DNA from: an uncultured Paracoccaceae bacterium
Lineage (GTDB): Bacteria; Pseudomonadota; Alphaproteobacteria; Rhodobacterales; Rhodobacteraceae
NCBI GenBank assembly: GCA_937927675.1
Contig: CALBSG010000037.1
Coordinates: forward strand, 1-24,487
DNA: 24,487 nucleotides
Reading direction: 5' to 3'
Part shown: in pieces, positions 7,330 through 15,593 of the stretch
Position numbering within the stretch: the stretch's first letter is position 1
Layout of the letters: every line of letters begins with the position of its first letter
Notes under the pieces: model-generated
Database searches by the model: none
Seen by the model: the letters and a program-made list of their open reading frames with translations, nothing else
What the model was told of the DNA's origin: nothing
Program-made: the position numbers and the translations under genes

Positions 7330-9109
7330 CGGCAATAAACGCCTCTTGCGGGATTTCCACCTTGCCGAACTGGCGCATCCGCTTTTTCCCGGCCTTCTGC
7401 TTTTCCAAGAGCTTCTTCTTCCGGGTCGCGTCGCCGCCATAGCATTTGGCGGTCACGTCCTTGCGCATGGCCGACAGGGTTTCGCGGGCAATAACCCGCG
7501 CGCCGATGGCGGCCTGAATCGGAATTTTGAACATGTGCCGGGGGATCAGGTCTTTCAGCTTTTCCACCATGGCGCGGCCACGCGCTTCGGCCCGGTCGCG
7601 GTGAACCATGATCGACAGGGCATCGACGGGTTCTTCGTTCACAAGGATCGACATCTTCACAAGGAAGTCTTCCCGGTATTCCGAGATGGTATAGTCAAAG
7701 CTCGCATAACCCTTGGTCACCGATTTCAGCCGGTCGTAGAAGTCAAAGACCACCTCGGCCAAGGGCAGGTCATATTCCACCATGGCCCGGTTGCCAGCAT
7801 AGGTCAGGTTCAGCTGGATGCCGCGGCGTTCTTGGCACAGCTTTAGGATGTCGCCCAGATATTCGTCCGGCACCATGATCGTGGCCTTGATGCGCGGCTC
7901 TTCGATGTGGTCGACATAGGTCAGGTCGGGCATGTCGGCGGGGTTGTGCAATTCGCGCACTTCGCCGTCTTTCATGTACAGCTTGAACACAACCGACGGT
8001 GCGGTGGTGATCAGGTCAAGGTCATATTCGCGTTCCAGACGGTCGCGGATCACCTCAAGGTGCAACAGCCCAAGGAAGCCGCAGCGGAAGCCAAAGCCAA
8101 GGGCTGCCGAGGTTTCCATCTCGGTCGAGAAAGAAGCGTCGTTGAGCGACAATTTTTCGATGGCGTCGCGCAGCGCCTCAAAGTCATTGGCGTCCACGGG
8201 GAACAGGCCGCAGAACACCACAGGTTGCGCGGGTTTGAAGCCCGGCAAAGCCGCGTCGCAGCCGCGGCGTTCATGGGTGATGGTGTCACCAACACGGGTG
8301 TCGCGAACCTGTTTGATGGAGGCGGTGAAGATGCCGATCTCACCCGGGCCAAGCTCGGCGATATCTACCATTTGCGGTTTCAGCACGGCCAGTTTGTCGA
8401 TGCCGTAAACCGCATTGGTTTGCATCATCCGGACGCGGTCGCCCTTTTTCATGACGCCGTCCATGATGCGGACCATGACGACAACGCCGAGGTAGGGGTC
8501 ATACCAGCTGTCGACCAGCATCGCCTTCAAGGGTGCCTCGCGGTCGCCCTTGGGGGCGGGCAGGCGGGTGACGATGGCCTCGAGCACATCGGGGATGCCG
8601 ATGCCGGATTTGGCCGAAATGGCGACGGCGTCCGACGCATCAAGGCCGATCACGTCTTCGATGTTTTGCTTGACTCGTTCGGGTTCGGCGGCGGGCAAGT
8701 CGATCTTGTTCAGGACCGGCACGATTTCGTGGCCCGCGTCCAGCGCATGATAGACGTTGGCCAAGGTCTGCGCCTCGACCCCCTGAGAGGCGTCGACGAC
8801 CAAAAGCGAGCCTTCGACCGCGCGCATGGAGCGGGAGACTTCGTAGGCAAAGTCGACGTGACCGGGGGTGTCGATCAGGTTTAGGATATAGGTCTTGCCG
8901 TCCTTGGCCGGGTATTCGATCCGGACGGTGTTGGCCTTGATGGTGATGCCGCGCTCGCGCTCAATATCCATTGAGTCAAGGATCTGCGCCTTCATATCGC
9001 GTTCGGCCACCGTGCCGGTCATCTGGATGAGCCGGTCGGCAAGGGTGGATTTGCCGTGGTCGATATGGGCCACGATGGAGAAGTTGCGGATGAGGTCAAG
9101 CTGGGTCAT
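7310..9109 (-). CDS. lepA: Elongation factor 4 (LepA), back-translocating GTPase
   Basis: This ribosome-binding translational GTPase is 599 aa, the normal LepA length. G1 is AHIDHGKS (14-21), the switch region RERGITIKANTVRI, G3 DTPGH (80-84) and G4 NKID (134-137). The LepA-specific C-terminal domain is present, including SALGFGFRCGFLGLLHLE mid-protein and the basic tail CYGGDATRKKKLLEKQKAGK followed by MRQFGKVEIPQEAF, which contacts the peptidyl-transferase region. The stop lies within a palindrome. No clear Shine-Dalgarno is visible before the ATG. The usual lepB partner is not adjacent, which is common in this group. Confidence 0.98.
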   Translation of the reverse strand: MTQLDLIRNFSIVAHIDHGKSTLADRLIQMTGTVAERDMKAQILDSMDIERERGITIKANTVRIEYPAKDGKTYILNLIDTPGHVDFAYEVSRSMRAVEGSLLVVDASQGVEAQTLANVYHALDAGHEIVPVLNKIDLPAAEPERVKQNIEDVIGLDASDAVAISAKSGIGIPDVLEAIVTRLPAPKGDREAPLKAMLVDSWYDPYLGVVVMVRIMDGVMKKGDRVRMMQTNAVYGIDKLAVLKPQMVDIAELGPGEIGIFTASIKQVRDTRVGDTITHERRGCDAALPGFKPAQPVVFCGLFPVDANDFEALRDAIEKLSLNDASFSTEMETSAALGFGFRCGFLGLLHLEVIRDRLEREYDLDLITTAPSVVFKLYMKDGEVRELHNPADMPDLTYVDHIEEPRIKATIMVPDEYLGDILKLCQERRGIQLNLTYAGNRAMVEYDLPLAEVVFDFYDRLKSVTKGYASFDYTISEYREDFLVKMSILVNEEPVDALSIMVHRDRAEARGRAMVEKLKDLIPRHMFKIPIQAAIGARVIARETLSAMRKDVTAKCYGGDATRKKKLLEKQKAGKKRMRQFGKVEIPQEAFIAALKMDN

Positions 9110-9181
9110 GGCCGCGGATATATAGGAGTGATGCTTGCCGGGGAAGAGGCTGTGTTGGGGCGAAACCGGGTGTCACCGGGC

Positions 9182-10285
9182 CTAATCCAGACTGGTGATC
9201 TGATACTGCGCGCCTGCCAGCCATTCGGGGTTGATCGTGACCCCCCAGCCGGGGGCGTCGGTGACAGTGGCGTGGCCATCGGTGATCGCATAGGGCTGGT
9301 CAAGGAACAGCCCCTCTTGCCACGGGTAATAGTCTGGGCCTTCGATGGAGAACTCCAGATATTTGCCGGCGTTCGGAATGGCGCGCAGAAGGTGCATGGT
9401 GCACATCGTCACCAAAGACAGGTTCGCGGCATGGGGCGTGACAGGCAGGCCATGGGCGGCGGCCATGCGACACACCGCAAGCGTGCGGTGCATCCCGCCC
9501 ATATACATGATGTCGGGCTGGGCAATGTCGACGGCGCGGCGGTCTAACATCAACTGCCAGCTTGAATATTCGCAATCCTGCTCACCGCCCGCCACATCCA
9601 GCGAGAGGGCCGCGCGCACCTCGGCGGTCTGGTCGGGTTCCCAATAGGGGCAGGGTTCCTCGAAATGGTTGATGCCGTGGTCTTGCAGCATCTGGCCCAC
9701 TTCGATGGCGCGTTTGGGGGAATAGCAGGAATTGCCATCCACCAGCTTGTCGATCCCATCGCCCAGCGCTTTTGACACGGCGGGGATGACGGCCTCGGTG
9801 CGGCCGGGCCATTCGTCGGCGTCGCGGCCACATTCCGCCCCGACGCGCCATTTGAAGGCGGTGAAGCCGTAAGTGTCGCGCAGTTTGACAAAGCGGGCGG
9901 CTTCGTCTTCGGGCGTGATGTCGCGCTTCATGGAGCTGGCATAGGCGCGCACGCGGCCGGGGCTGCCGCCCAAAAGCGTGGCGACCGGCTTGCCCTCGAC
10001 CTTGCCGCGCAAGTCCCACAGGGCGGTATCAAGACCGGTCTGCGCCCGGCGCAGATAGCTGCCGGGAAATTTGTGTTCTCGTTCATAGATGCGCTGGATG
10101 GTATCCGCAAAATCCAGTGCATCGGTACCAAGGGCATAGGGGGCGACCTGACGGTGAAACACCTGCGCCGTGATATCGGCATGATAGGTCGACATTTGCC
10201 CCCAGCCCTGCGCGCCGGTTTCAGAGGTGGCGCGGACGAAACTGACGGCGGGCGTGGTGAAGGTTTCCAGTTTGACAAGTTTCAT
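9182..10285 (-). CDS. Enolase-superfamily enzyme, mandelate racemase/muconate lactonizing type
   Basis: It is 367 aa with the enolase N-terminal cap and a TIM-barrel domain. Metal ligands are D183 (VDGNS), E209 or E210 (HFEEP) and E235 (AGGEQD). The general acid/base pair is D258 (QPDIMYMGG) with H285 (VTPHAANLS), and the second catalytic strand carries K145-W-R147 in place of the K-x-K of mandelate racemase. This pattern fits acid-sugar dehydratases or racemases of the MR subgroup, but the substrate cannot be read from sequence. AAGGGAG lies a few bases before the ATG. It follows no obvious partner gene: lepA is 72 bases downstream on the same strand and a divergent CbiX-like gene is upstream. 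A sugar-acid catabolic role is inferred. Confidence 0.88.
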   Translation of the reverse strand: MKLVKLETFTTPAVSFVRATSETGAQGWGQMSTYHADITAQVFHRQVAPYALGTDALDFADTIQRIYEREHKFPGSYLRRAQTGLDTALWDLRGKVEGKPVATLLGGSPGRVRAYASSMKRDITPEDEAARFVKLRDTYGFTAFKWRVGAECGRDADEWPGRTEAVIPAVSKALGDGIDKLVDGNSCYSPKRAIEVGQMLQDHGINHFEEPCPYWEPDQTAEVRAALSLDVAGGEQDCEYSSWQLMLDRRAVDIAQPDIMYMGGMHRTLAVCRMAAAHGLPVTPHAANLSLVTMCTMHLLRAIPNAGKYLEFSIEGPDYYPWQEGLFLDQPYAITDGHATVTDAPGWGVTINPEWLAGAQYQITSLD

Positions 10286-10370
10286 GGTCGCTCCCTTGCG
10301 TGTGTCAGGCTAAGCTGTGCACCTGACGGGGGCGTGTCGGTTCCCGACGCGGATGGTTTGGCGGCGACCG

Positions 10371-10405
10371 AAGGAGCCTCCGGCGGGAGTATTTAGGCCA
10401 AGATG
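10371..10405 (+). repeat. Rhodobacterales-type GCCTCCGGCGGG sequence leading into a start codon
   Basis: The run AAGGAGCCTCCGGCGGGAGT followed by ATTTAGGCCAAGATG ends in the start of the CbiX-like gene. I recall closely similar sequences (CCTCCGGCGGGxxTATTT, then a CCAAGATGAA-like end) in front of or after many genes in Rhodobacteraceae genomes. Only this copy is seen here. It supplies GGAG-type purine stretches near the start; whether it is a translation, transcription or repeat element is not known to me. Confidence 0.5.
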
Positions 10406-11107
10406 AAAGCAGCAGAACCGATTCTGATCGTGGCGCATGGGCAGCCCTCTGACCCGGCCCCGGCCGAGGCCGTTTTGGCGCAGTTGGCCGTTGCGGTTTC
10501 CGCATTGCTGCCGGGGCGTAAGGTGGGATCGGCCACCTTGGCAGCACCGGGGGCCTTGGCGGCGGCCTTGGCAGCGGCGGGGCCGGGGGGCGCGGTGTTT
10601 CCGTTGTTCATGGCGGGTGGATGGTTCACGCGGGTGCATTTGCCGGGGCAGTTGGTCAAGGCCGGGGCCGTGGACTGGCGGGTGCTAGAGCCTTTTGGCT
10701 GTTTGGAGGCCGTTCAGGATTTGGCGGTTCAGCTGGTGTTGGAGAGCGGTGCGGAGGAGGCGATCATCGCTGCCCATGGCAGTTTCAAAAGCCCGGTCCC
10801 GGCGGCCATAGCGGGCCGGGTGGCGGCCGCGGTCGCTGCGCGGGGGCTGCGGGTCGGCTGCGGTTTTATCGACCAAGAGCCGCGTCTGGCCGGTTTGACC
10901 GGGTTTGGCGCGCAGGCGGTTTGTCTGCCGTTTTTCGCGGCCGAGGGCGGGCATGTGGCCAAGGACATTCCCGCCGCCTTGGCCGAGGCGGGGTTTCAGG
11001 GGCGGCTGTTGCCCGCCTTGGCGCTGGATGCGCGGGTGCCGGGCCTTATTGCCGAGGCGATCCGGGCGGGGCGCGGCGTTTGTGAGGGGGCCTGTCGCTG
11101 GGGCTAG
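10403..11107 (+). CDS. CbiX/SirB-like cobalto/ferrochelatase homologue (two half-domains)
   Basis: This 234-aa protein has two tandem CbiX-like halves. The first has VAHGQPSDP (H12) and PLFMAGGWFTRVHLP (67-81); the second has AAHGSFKS (H125) and PFFAAEGGHVAKDIP (176-190, H184). In class II chelatases the two histidines of each active half bind the metal inserted into sirohydrochlorin. The second half keeps both. In the first, the second histidine position is F75, so probably only one site works. A role in sirohaem or cobalamin metal insertion is the family inference; no tetrapyrrole gene is adjacent. It is alanine/glycine-rich and uses very G-rich codons. It converges on the glutamine-synthetase-like gene. 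Confidence 0.78.
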   Translation: MKAAEPILIVAHGQPSDPAPAEAVLAQLAVAVSALLPGRKVGSATLAAPGALAAALAAAGPGGAVFPLFMAGGWFTRVHLPGQLVKAGAVDWRVLEPFGCLEAVQDLAVQLVLESGAEEAIIAAHGSFKSPVPAAIAGRVAAAVAARGLRVGCGFIDQEPRLAGLTGFGAQAVCLPFFAAEGGHVAKDIPAALAEAGFQGRLLPALALDARVPGLIAEAIRAGRGVCEGACRWG

Positions 11108-11127
11108 GGCGGGGCTAACCCCGCCCT
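11106..11127. terminator. Bidirectional hairpin between convergent genes
   Basis: AGGGCGGGG-CTAA-CCCCGCCCT is a perfect 9-bp stem with a 4-nt loop, overlapping the TAG of the CbiX-like gene and 9 bases before the stop of the opposing gene. It has only two T residues after the stem. Placement between converging genes favours a shared terminator. Confidence 0.65.
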
Positions 11128-11135
11128 TGGGCGTG

Positions 11136-12524
11136 TTAAACCGTGTGCAGATAGAGGTCGAAATCCACCTCGGAAACCGTGCGCATGACGCGGGCATATT
11201 CGGCCGCTTTCACGGCGGTGAACGTGCGGTGCATGTCTTCGCCCAAAGCGGCCTTTAGAAACTCTGACCCCTGCGCCAGTTTGATCGCCGAGCGCCAATC
11301 GTCGGGCATCACCACAGGGCTTTCCGCGTCATAGCCATTTCCGGTGACCTCTGGGCCGGGGTCGATCTTGTGCTTCAGCCCGTGGCGGATGCCCGCCAAG
11401 ACGGTGGCTGCCACCAGATAGGGATTGGAGTCGACGCCGGCCGGGCGATGTTCGATGCGGCGGGCGCGAATATCCCCCGCCGGGATGCGCAAGGCGACCG
11501 AGCGGTTGTTGACGCCCCAAGTCGGGCTGACGGGGGCATAGCTTTGGCTGGCAAAGCGCCGCCATGAATTGGCGTGCGGCGCGAACACAAGCATGCTTTC
11601 GCCCATGGTCTGCTGCAAGCCGCCGATGGCGTGCTTGATGGTGTCGTTATACTGGCCCTCGACCGCCTCGACAAAGACGTTCTGGCCTTTGGCGTCCTGC
11701 ATCGAGACATGAAAATGCATGCCGGAGCCTGCGTAATTCTCATTCGGTTTGGCCATGAAACAGGCGGTGACGCCGTGTTGGCGGGCATGCAGGCGCACCA
11801 GCCGCTTCAACCGCATCAGATCATCTGCCGCCTGCATCACGTTTTCGCGGTAATGCAGCGTCAACTCATACTGGCCCGGCGCGAATTCGGAAATCAGGGT
11901 TTCGGCCTTGATGCCTGCCGCCTTGGCCCCGGCGTAGACGTCGTTGAACAGGGGCAGCATGCCGTGCAGCTGATCCACCGAATAGACATCAGTCTTGGAA
12001 TTGCGGCGGCGGTCCAGCACATCGCGGGCCGGGATCATCTTGCCATTCGCGTCGCGGTCATTTTCCAGCAGGAAGAACTCCAGCTCAAAGGCCCCGGCGG
12101 GGAAAAGCCCTTCGGCGGCCATGGCATCGACCTGATTTTGCAAGGCGTGGCGCGGGTCCGATGTCATCTGGCTGCCATCCAGATTGTAAAGCGACAAGAA
12201 CACCTCGCCGCGCGGCGGATTGGTTCCGGCCAGCGGCACCAGCGTGCCGGGAATCGGCCAAGCCCGGCGGTCGCCATCGCCCTGATCCCAGATCAGCCCG
12301 GTTTCATGCACATCTTCGCCGCAGATATCGAGACCCAAGATCGAGATCGGCATGTGCCGACCGGATTTATAGATCGACAACAGTTCGTGGCGCCGGATGA
12401 TCTTGCCGCGCCCGATGCCGTTGGAATCGTGCAGGATGATGTCAAAAGCCTCAATTTCCGGATGGGCTTCGAGAAAGGTTTCGGCCTCGGTCACGCTGGA
12501 GCCGGAAGGGGAAAGGGTGGTCAT
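11136..12524 (-). CDS. Glutamine synthetase family protein, gamma-glutamylputrescine synthetase (PuuA)-like
   Basis: This is a 462-aa GS-fold ligase. Such enzymes join glutamate through its gamma-carboxyl to an amine using ATP. Conserved active-site elements are FELEFF (E147, E149), SEFAPGQYE (E213, E220), GSGMHFHVS (H270), NNRSVALRIP and RRIEHRPAGVDSNPYL (E358). The shorter length and absence of the adenylylation-loop tyrosine region of GlnA place it with the PuuA/GlnT-like groups rather than housekeeping GlnA. It is transcribed after the class III aminotransferase, 12 bases downstream. In a cluster with 2-ketoarginine-type enzymes it may glutamylate an amine or guanidino-derived intermediate, which is inference; putrescine is the best-known substrate of relatives. 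Confidence 0.88.
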   Translation of the reverse strand: MTTLSPSGSSVTEAETFLEAHPEIEAFDIILHDSNGIGRGKIIRRHELLSIYKSGRHMPISILGLDICGEDVHETGLIWDQGDGDRRAWPIPGTLVPLAGTNPPRGEVFLSLYNLDGSQMTSDPRHALQNQVDAMAAEGLFPAGAFELEFFLLENDRDANGKMIPARDVLDRRRNSKTDVYSVDQLHGMLPLFNDVYAGAKAAGIKAETLISEFAPGQYELTLHYRENVMQAADDLMRLKRLVRLHARQHGVTACFMAKPNENYAGSGMHFHVSMQDAKGQNVFVEAVEGQYNDTIKHAIGGLQQTMGESMLVFAPHANSWRRFASQSYAPVSPTWGVNNRSVALRIPAGDIRARRIEHRPAGVDSNPYLVAATVLAGIRHGLKHKIDPGPEVTGNGYDAESPVVMPDDWRSAIKLAQGSEFLKAALGEDMHRTFTAVKAAEYARVMRTVSEVDFDLYLHTV

Positions 12525-12536
12525 CTGTCTGGTCTT

Positions 12537-13904
12537 TCAGGCGAAAAGTTCGGTCAACACGTCGTCAAAAGCGGCGATCAAGCGATCGACCTGACGTTTT
12601 CGTGTCTTTGGGCTGATAAGCATCATATTGTGGAAGGGCGCAATCAAACTTCCCCGATTGAGAAGGGCGGTGTGCAGCGCGGCCTCGACCTGCGGCTGAT
12701 GGGCAAAGCCCGCCTCGGTGCCGTTTTTCAGCGGGCCGGGGGCGCAGATAAATTCCACCCGTGCGCCAACGCGCACGACGTGCCACGGGGCCTTGTGACG
12801 GTCGATGACCTTGGCCAAACCATGGGCGAGCCGTTCGGCCAGCTTTTCCATGTGCGCATAATTCTTGGCGGTCATCACCTCTGACAGGGTGGCGCGCAAG
12901 CAGGCGAATTGCATCGGGTTGGCCGAAAGCGTGGTGCCCATGCCGGAATGGCCGGGCGCGCGGGCGGCGTTGGCCTCCTCATACCGCTGCGCGGTTTCGT
13001 CGGTCAGGCCCCAAACGGCCGTGGGCATGCCGCCGGCCACGCATTTGCCGACAACAAAGATATCGGGCGACAGCGAATGGACACGGGTATAGCCGCCCAA
13101 CCCGCTGGAAATGGTGTGGGTTTCGTCGATGATAAGAAGCGCGCCATAACGGCGCGAGAGTGTGCGCAATCCGTCATGGAAGCCCGCATCAGGCAACACC
13201 ATGCAGGAATTTGTCATCACAGGTTCGGTCAGGATTGCCGCGATTTCGCCGGTCTGAAGTGCGGCCTCAACGGCGGCCAGATTGTTGAATTCGACGCAGG
13301 TGGCCCCCAGTGTCAGGTCAGCAACCTGCCCCATAAGCCCTTGACGGTTCTGAGTTTTCCCGTTCACCAGTTCGACCATCGCGTCGTCCACGGTGCCGTG
13401 GTAGCAGCCGTTGAACACAAGGATCTTGGGTCGCCCTGTAATGGCGCGGGCGACGCGGATGGCGAAACGGTTGGCATCGGTTGCCGTGGTGGCGATCTGC
13501 CAGCGGAAGGGGCCAAAGATGTCGCGCAAGAGTTGACCAGCCGCAAGCGCGTCTTCGGTTGGCAGCATATAGGTCAGACCACGGGTGGCCTGATGGCGGA
13601 TGGCGCGGGCCAGCGGATCGGGCGAGTGGCCGAACATGCTGCCGGTGTCGCCCAAGCAGAAATCGTCAATCTCATAGCCGTCAATATCCGTGATCCGTGC
13701 GCCCTTGGCCTTGGCGACAAGGGGCAGGTGCGGCATCGGCCAATCTTTCATCCAATGCAGCGGCACGCCGGACAGGAACACCTCACCGCCGTTGGCCAGT
13801 GCCGCCTTGGCCTTGGTGCGCGCAGCAGCATAGCGTTTGGCTTCGCGCGTGGCGAAGGTGGACAGGCGGTCGGCAGCAATGCCGGCGATCAGATCTTGGG
13901 CCAT
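12537..13904 (-). CDS. Class III PLP-dependent aminotransferase, atypical (GSA-aminotransferase-like)
   Basis: This 455-aa fold-type I PLP enzyme has the aspartate contacting the cofactor nitrogen in LLIIDETHT (D260) and the Schiff-base lysine in VVGKCVAGGMP (K287). NGCYHGTVDDA (165-175) and TEPVM also match the class, closest to the glutamate-1-semialdehyde aminotransferase-like branch. Oddly, the phosphate-binding loop, usually SGTEA, is TATDAN here (140-145). The start at 13904 is chosen over an in-frame upstream ATG at 13943 because AGGGAG lies 7 nt before it and the upstream ATG would sit inside the promoter palindrome region. It pairs with the downstream GS-like gene. Substrate unknown; an omega-amine or amino acid is likely. 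Confidence 0.86.
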   Translation of the reverse strand: MAQDLIAGIAADRLSTFATREAKRYAAARTKAKAALANGGEVFLSGVPLHWMKDWPMPHLPLVAKAKGARITDIDGYEIDDFCLGDTGSMFGHSPDPLARAIRHQATRGLTYMLPTEDALAAGQLLRDIFGPFRWQIATTATDANRFAIRVARAITGRPKILVFNGCYHGTVDDAMVELVNGKTQNRQGLMGQVADLTLGATCVEFNNLAAVEAALQTGEIAAILTEPVMTNSCMVLPDAGFHDGLRTLSRRYGALLIIDETHTISSGLGGYTRVHSLSPDIFVVGKCVAGGMPTAVWGLTDETAQRYEEANAARAPGHSGMGTTLSANPMQFACLRATLSEVMTAKNYAHMEKLAERLAHGLAKVIDRHKAPWHVVRVGARVEFICAPGPLKNGTEAGFAHQPQVEAALHTALLNRGSLIAPFHNMMLISPKTRKRQVDRLIAAFDDVLTELFA

Positions 13905-13931
13905 GGGGCGACTCCCTGAAAGGCTCGCTGT

Positions 13932-13959
13932 GTTATGGCGCAAAATTTGATCAAATCAA
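13932..13959 (-). promoter_or_regulatory. Candidate promoter with a 12-bp perfect palindrome in its spacer
   Basis: On the minus strand TTGATT (13959-13954) and CATAAC (13937-13932) are separated by 16 bases and lie about 28 bases before the aminotransferase ATG. The spacer and -35 overlap the perfect palindrome ATTTGATCAAAT (13945-13956). A repressor binding there would block polymerase. GntR- or LacI-type proteins often use sites of this kind, but the regulator is not identified. Confidence 0.5.
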
Positions 13960-14002
13960 AGGGTGCTGCGAATTATCGGCGAAAATTCTTGGGGCATGAT
14001 TT

Positions 14003-14019
14003 TTCTGCGCGCAGCAGAA
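14003..14019 (-). terminator. Small hairpin just after the AruI-like stop
   Basis: TTCTGC-TGCGC-GCAGAA (minus strand) lies 2 bases after the stop at 14022. It is followed by an A-run, not T, so termination is doubtful. Together with the promoter at 13932-13959 it suggests that the downstream pair can be transcribed separately. Confidence 0.3.
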
Positions 14020-14021
14020 CC

Positions 14022-15593
14022 TCATGCTTTCACCCGCACCTCAATCAGCCTTGGCCCGTCTTGCGGCTGCATAAGCGCCCAGTGCAGCGTCTCGGGGTCA
14101 AGCGGCACCGAGGTGAAGGGCAGATCGCAGGCGGCGGCGAAGGGCTCCAGTTTCAAGGGCGAGGGGTGGCAGCCGATCACTTCGGTATTGGCCGCACGCA
14201 TGGCGTCGGCGATCTCGTTATAGGCGGCGTTGTTCCAGACAAGGAAGGTGATGGGCAGATGTTCATCAACGGCGGTGCGCAATTCGCCCGGCGAAAATTG
14301 CAGCCCGCCATCGCCGATCAGGCAAACGACCTTCACCCCCGGTGCGCCAATTGCCGCGCCCACGGCGGCGCCGGGACCATAGCCCAGCGCGCCATAGCCG
14401 GTCGCGGCGTTGAAAAATCCATGCGGACGGTCATGGTCATAATACAGATTGGCAGCATAAATCGGCTGGGTGCTGTCGGCCACGATCAGGCAATTCGGCA
14501 TGGCGCTGCGGATCACCTCGACCATCTCAAGCCGGTTCGGCATCAGCGGTTCCAGATGGCCGATCTCGGCGCGGGCCTTTTGCCGGGTGGCTTCGGCGCG
14601 GGCGGCCCCATCGGTTTTGTGCGCCGTCAGAAGCGGCAAAAGCGTGGCCATGGTTGCGCCCGCATCGCCGTGCAGGCGCAGGGCGGCGGGCAGGCGGGCC
14701 AGTTGTTCGGCGCAGGCGTCGATGCGGATCATGTCTTCGGGGGCGGGCAGGTCGCCCACGACATACATATCGTAATCGGTCCACCCGAACTCGGTGCCGA
14801 TGGCCAAAACGCGGTCGGCCCCCCGGATCAACTCGCGCACGGACGACAGGCTGGGCGAGGCCGGGACGGTCAAGGGATGGTCATGCATTTGGCCGCGGGC
14901 ATTGGTGGTTTGGACCACGGGGGCGTCCAGCTTTTCGGCCAGTGCGCGCAGGGCGGTTTCCTGTCCGCGTGTGCCGCCTCCGGCAAGGATCACCACGCGG
15001 CTGGCGGCGTTCAGAAGGGCTGCGGCCTCCTCTACCCCCTTGGCCGCGGCGCGCGGCGCGGGCGCGTTGGGCGCTGGCAGCGCGGGACATTCCATCGGCA
15101 TCACATCGGTCGGCACCTCGATATGCACGGGGCCGGGGCGGCCGGTGGCCATGGTTGCAAAAGCCCAATCCAGTGTTTCGGCCACTTGGGACGGCTCGGT
15201 GATGCGGCGGGTCGGGCACAGGGCGGCGACCATGGCCTGTTGATCGGGCAGTTCGTGTAACAGCCCCCACCCCTTGCCCAAGCTGCCGCGGCGATTGACG
15301 CCGGAAATCACCAGCATCGGGATCGAATCTTCGCGCGCTTGGGCCATGGCGGTCAGCGCGTTGGTCAGGCCGGGGCCGGTGATGACCAGCGCCACGCCGG
15401 GCTTGCCTGTGGCCCGGGCATAGCCGTCAGCCATGAAGGCGCAGCCTTGTTCGTGGCGTGCGGTGACATGGCGCACCGGGCTGCCGGACAGCCCCCGATA
15501 CATTTCAACCGTATGCACGCCGGGGATGCCAAAAACCACCTCGACGCCACGGGCGTGCAGCCCTTCGACCAGTCTCATACCGACGGTGTTCAT
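14022..15593 (-). CDS. aruI: ThDP-dependent 2-ketoarginine (5-guanidino-2-oxopentanoate) decarboxylase, AruI-like
   Basis: This 523-aa member of the acetolactate synthase superfamily has catalytic E48 in ARHEQG and the ThDP/Mg site GDG (427-429) with NN at 454-455. The N-terminal stretch FGIPGVHTVEMYRGLSGSP, the DSIPMLVISGVN segment and LHELPDQQA agree with my recollection of Pseudomonas AruI, which decarboxylates 2-ketoarginine to 4-guanidinobutyraldehyde in the arginine transaminase pathway. The gene directly upstream resembles AruH, the transaminase of the same pathway, and the two overlap by ATGA, which strongly supports the call. AAGGAG lies 7 nt before the ATG. Other 2-oxo acid decarboxylases remain possible. 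A real acetolactate synthase is unlikely without a small subunit. Confidence 0.8.
   Translation of the reverse strand: MNTVGMRLVEGLHARGVEVVFGIPGVHTVEMYRGLSGSPVRHVTARHEQGCAFMADGYARATGKPGVALVITGPGLTNALTAMAQAREDSIPMLVISGVNRRGSLGKGWGLLHELPDQQAMVAALCPTRRITEPSQVAETLDWAFATMATGRPGPVHIEVPTDVMPMECPALPAPNAPAPRAAAKGVEEAAALLNAASRVVILAGGGTRGQETALRALAEKLDAPVVQTTNARGQMHDHPLTVPASPSLSSVRELIRGADRVLAIGTEFGWTDYDMYVVGDLPAPEDMIRIDACAEQLARLPAALRLHGDAGATMATLLPLLTAHKTDGAARAEATRQKARAEIGHLEPLMPNRLEMVEVIRSAMPNCLIVADSTQPIYAANLYYDHDRPHGFFNAATGYGALGYGPGAAVGAAIGAPGVKVVCLIGDGGLQFSPGELRTAVDEHLPITFLVWNNAAYNEIADAMRAANTEVIGCHPSPLKLEPFAAACDLPFTSVPLDPETLHWALMQPQDGPRLIEVRVKA

Noticed and set aside
11574..13919. Long plus-strand frames (436 and 336 codons) opposite the GS-like and aminotransferase genes
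   Set aside because: They are shadows of conserved minus-strand enzymes; the translations show no family motif.
14022..15593. Acetolactate synthase large subunit (ilvB/ilvI) for branched-chain amino acids
   Set aside because: There is no small regulatory subunit gene, and the N-terminal FGIPGVHTVE pattern and AruH-like neighbour fit a 2-ketoarginine decarboxylase better.
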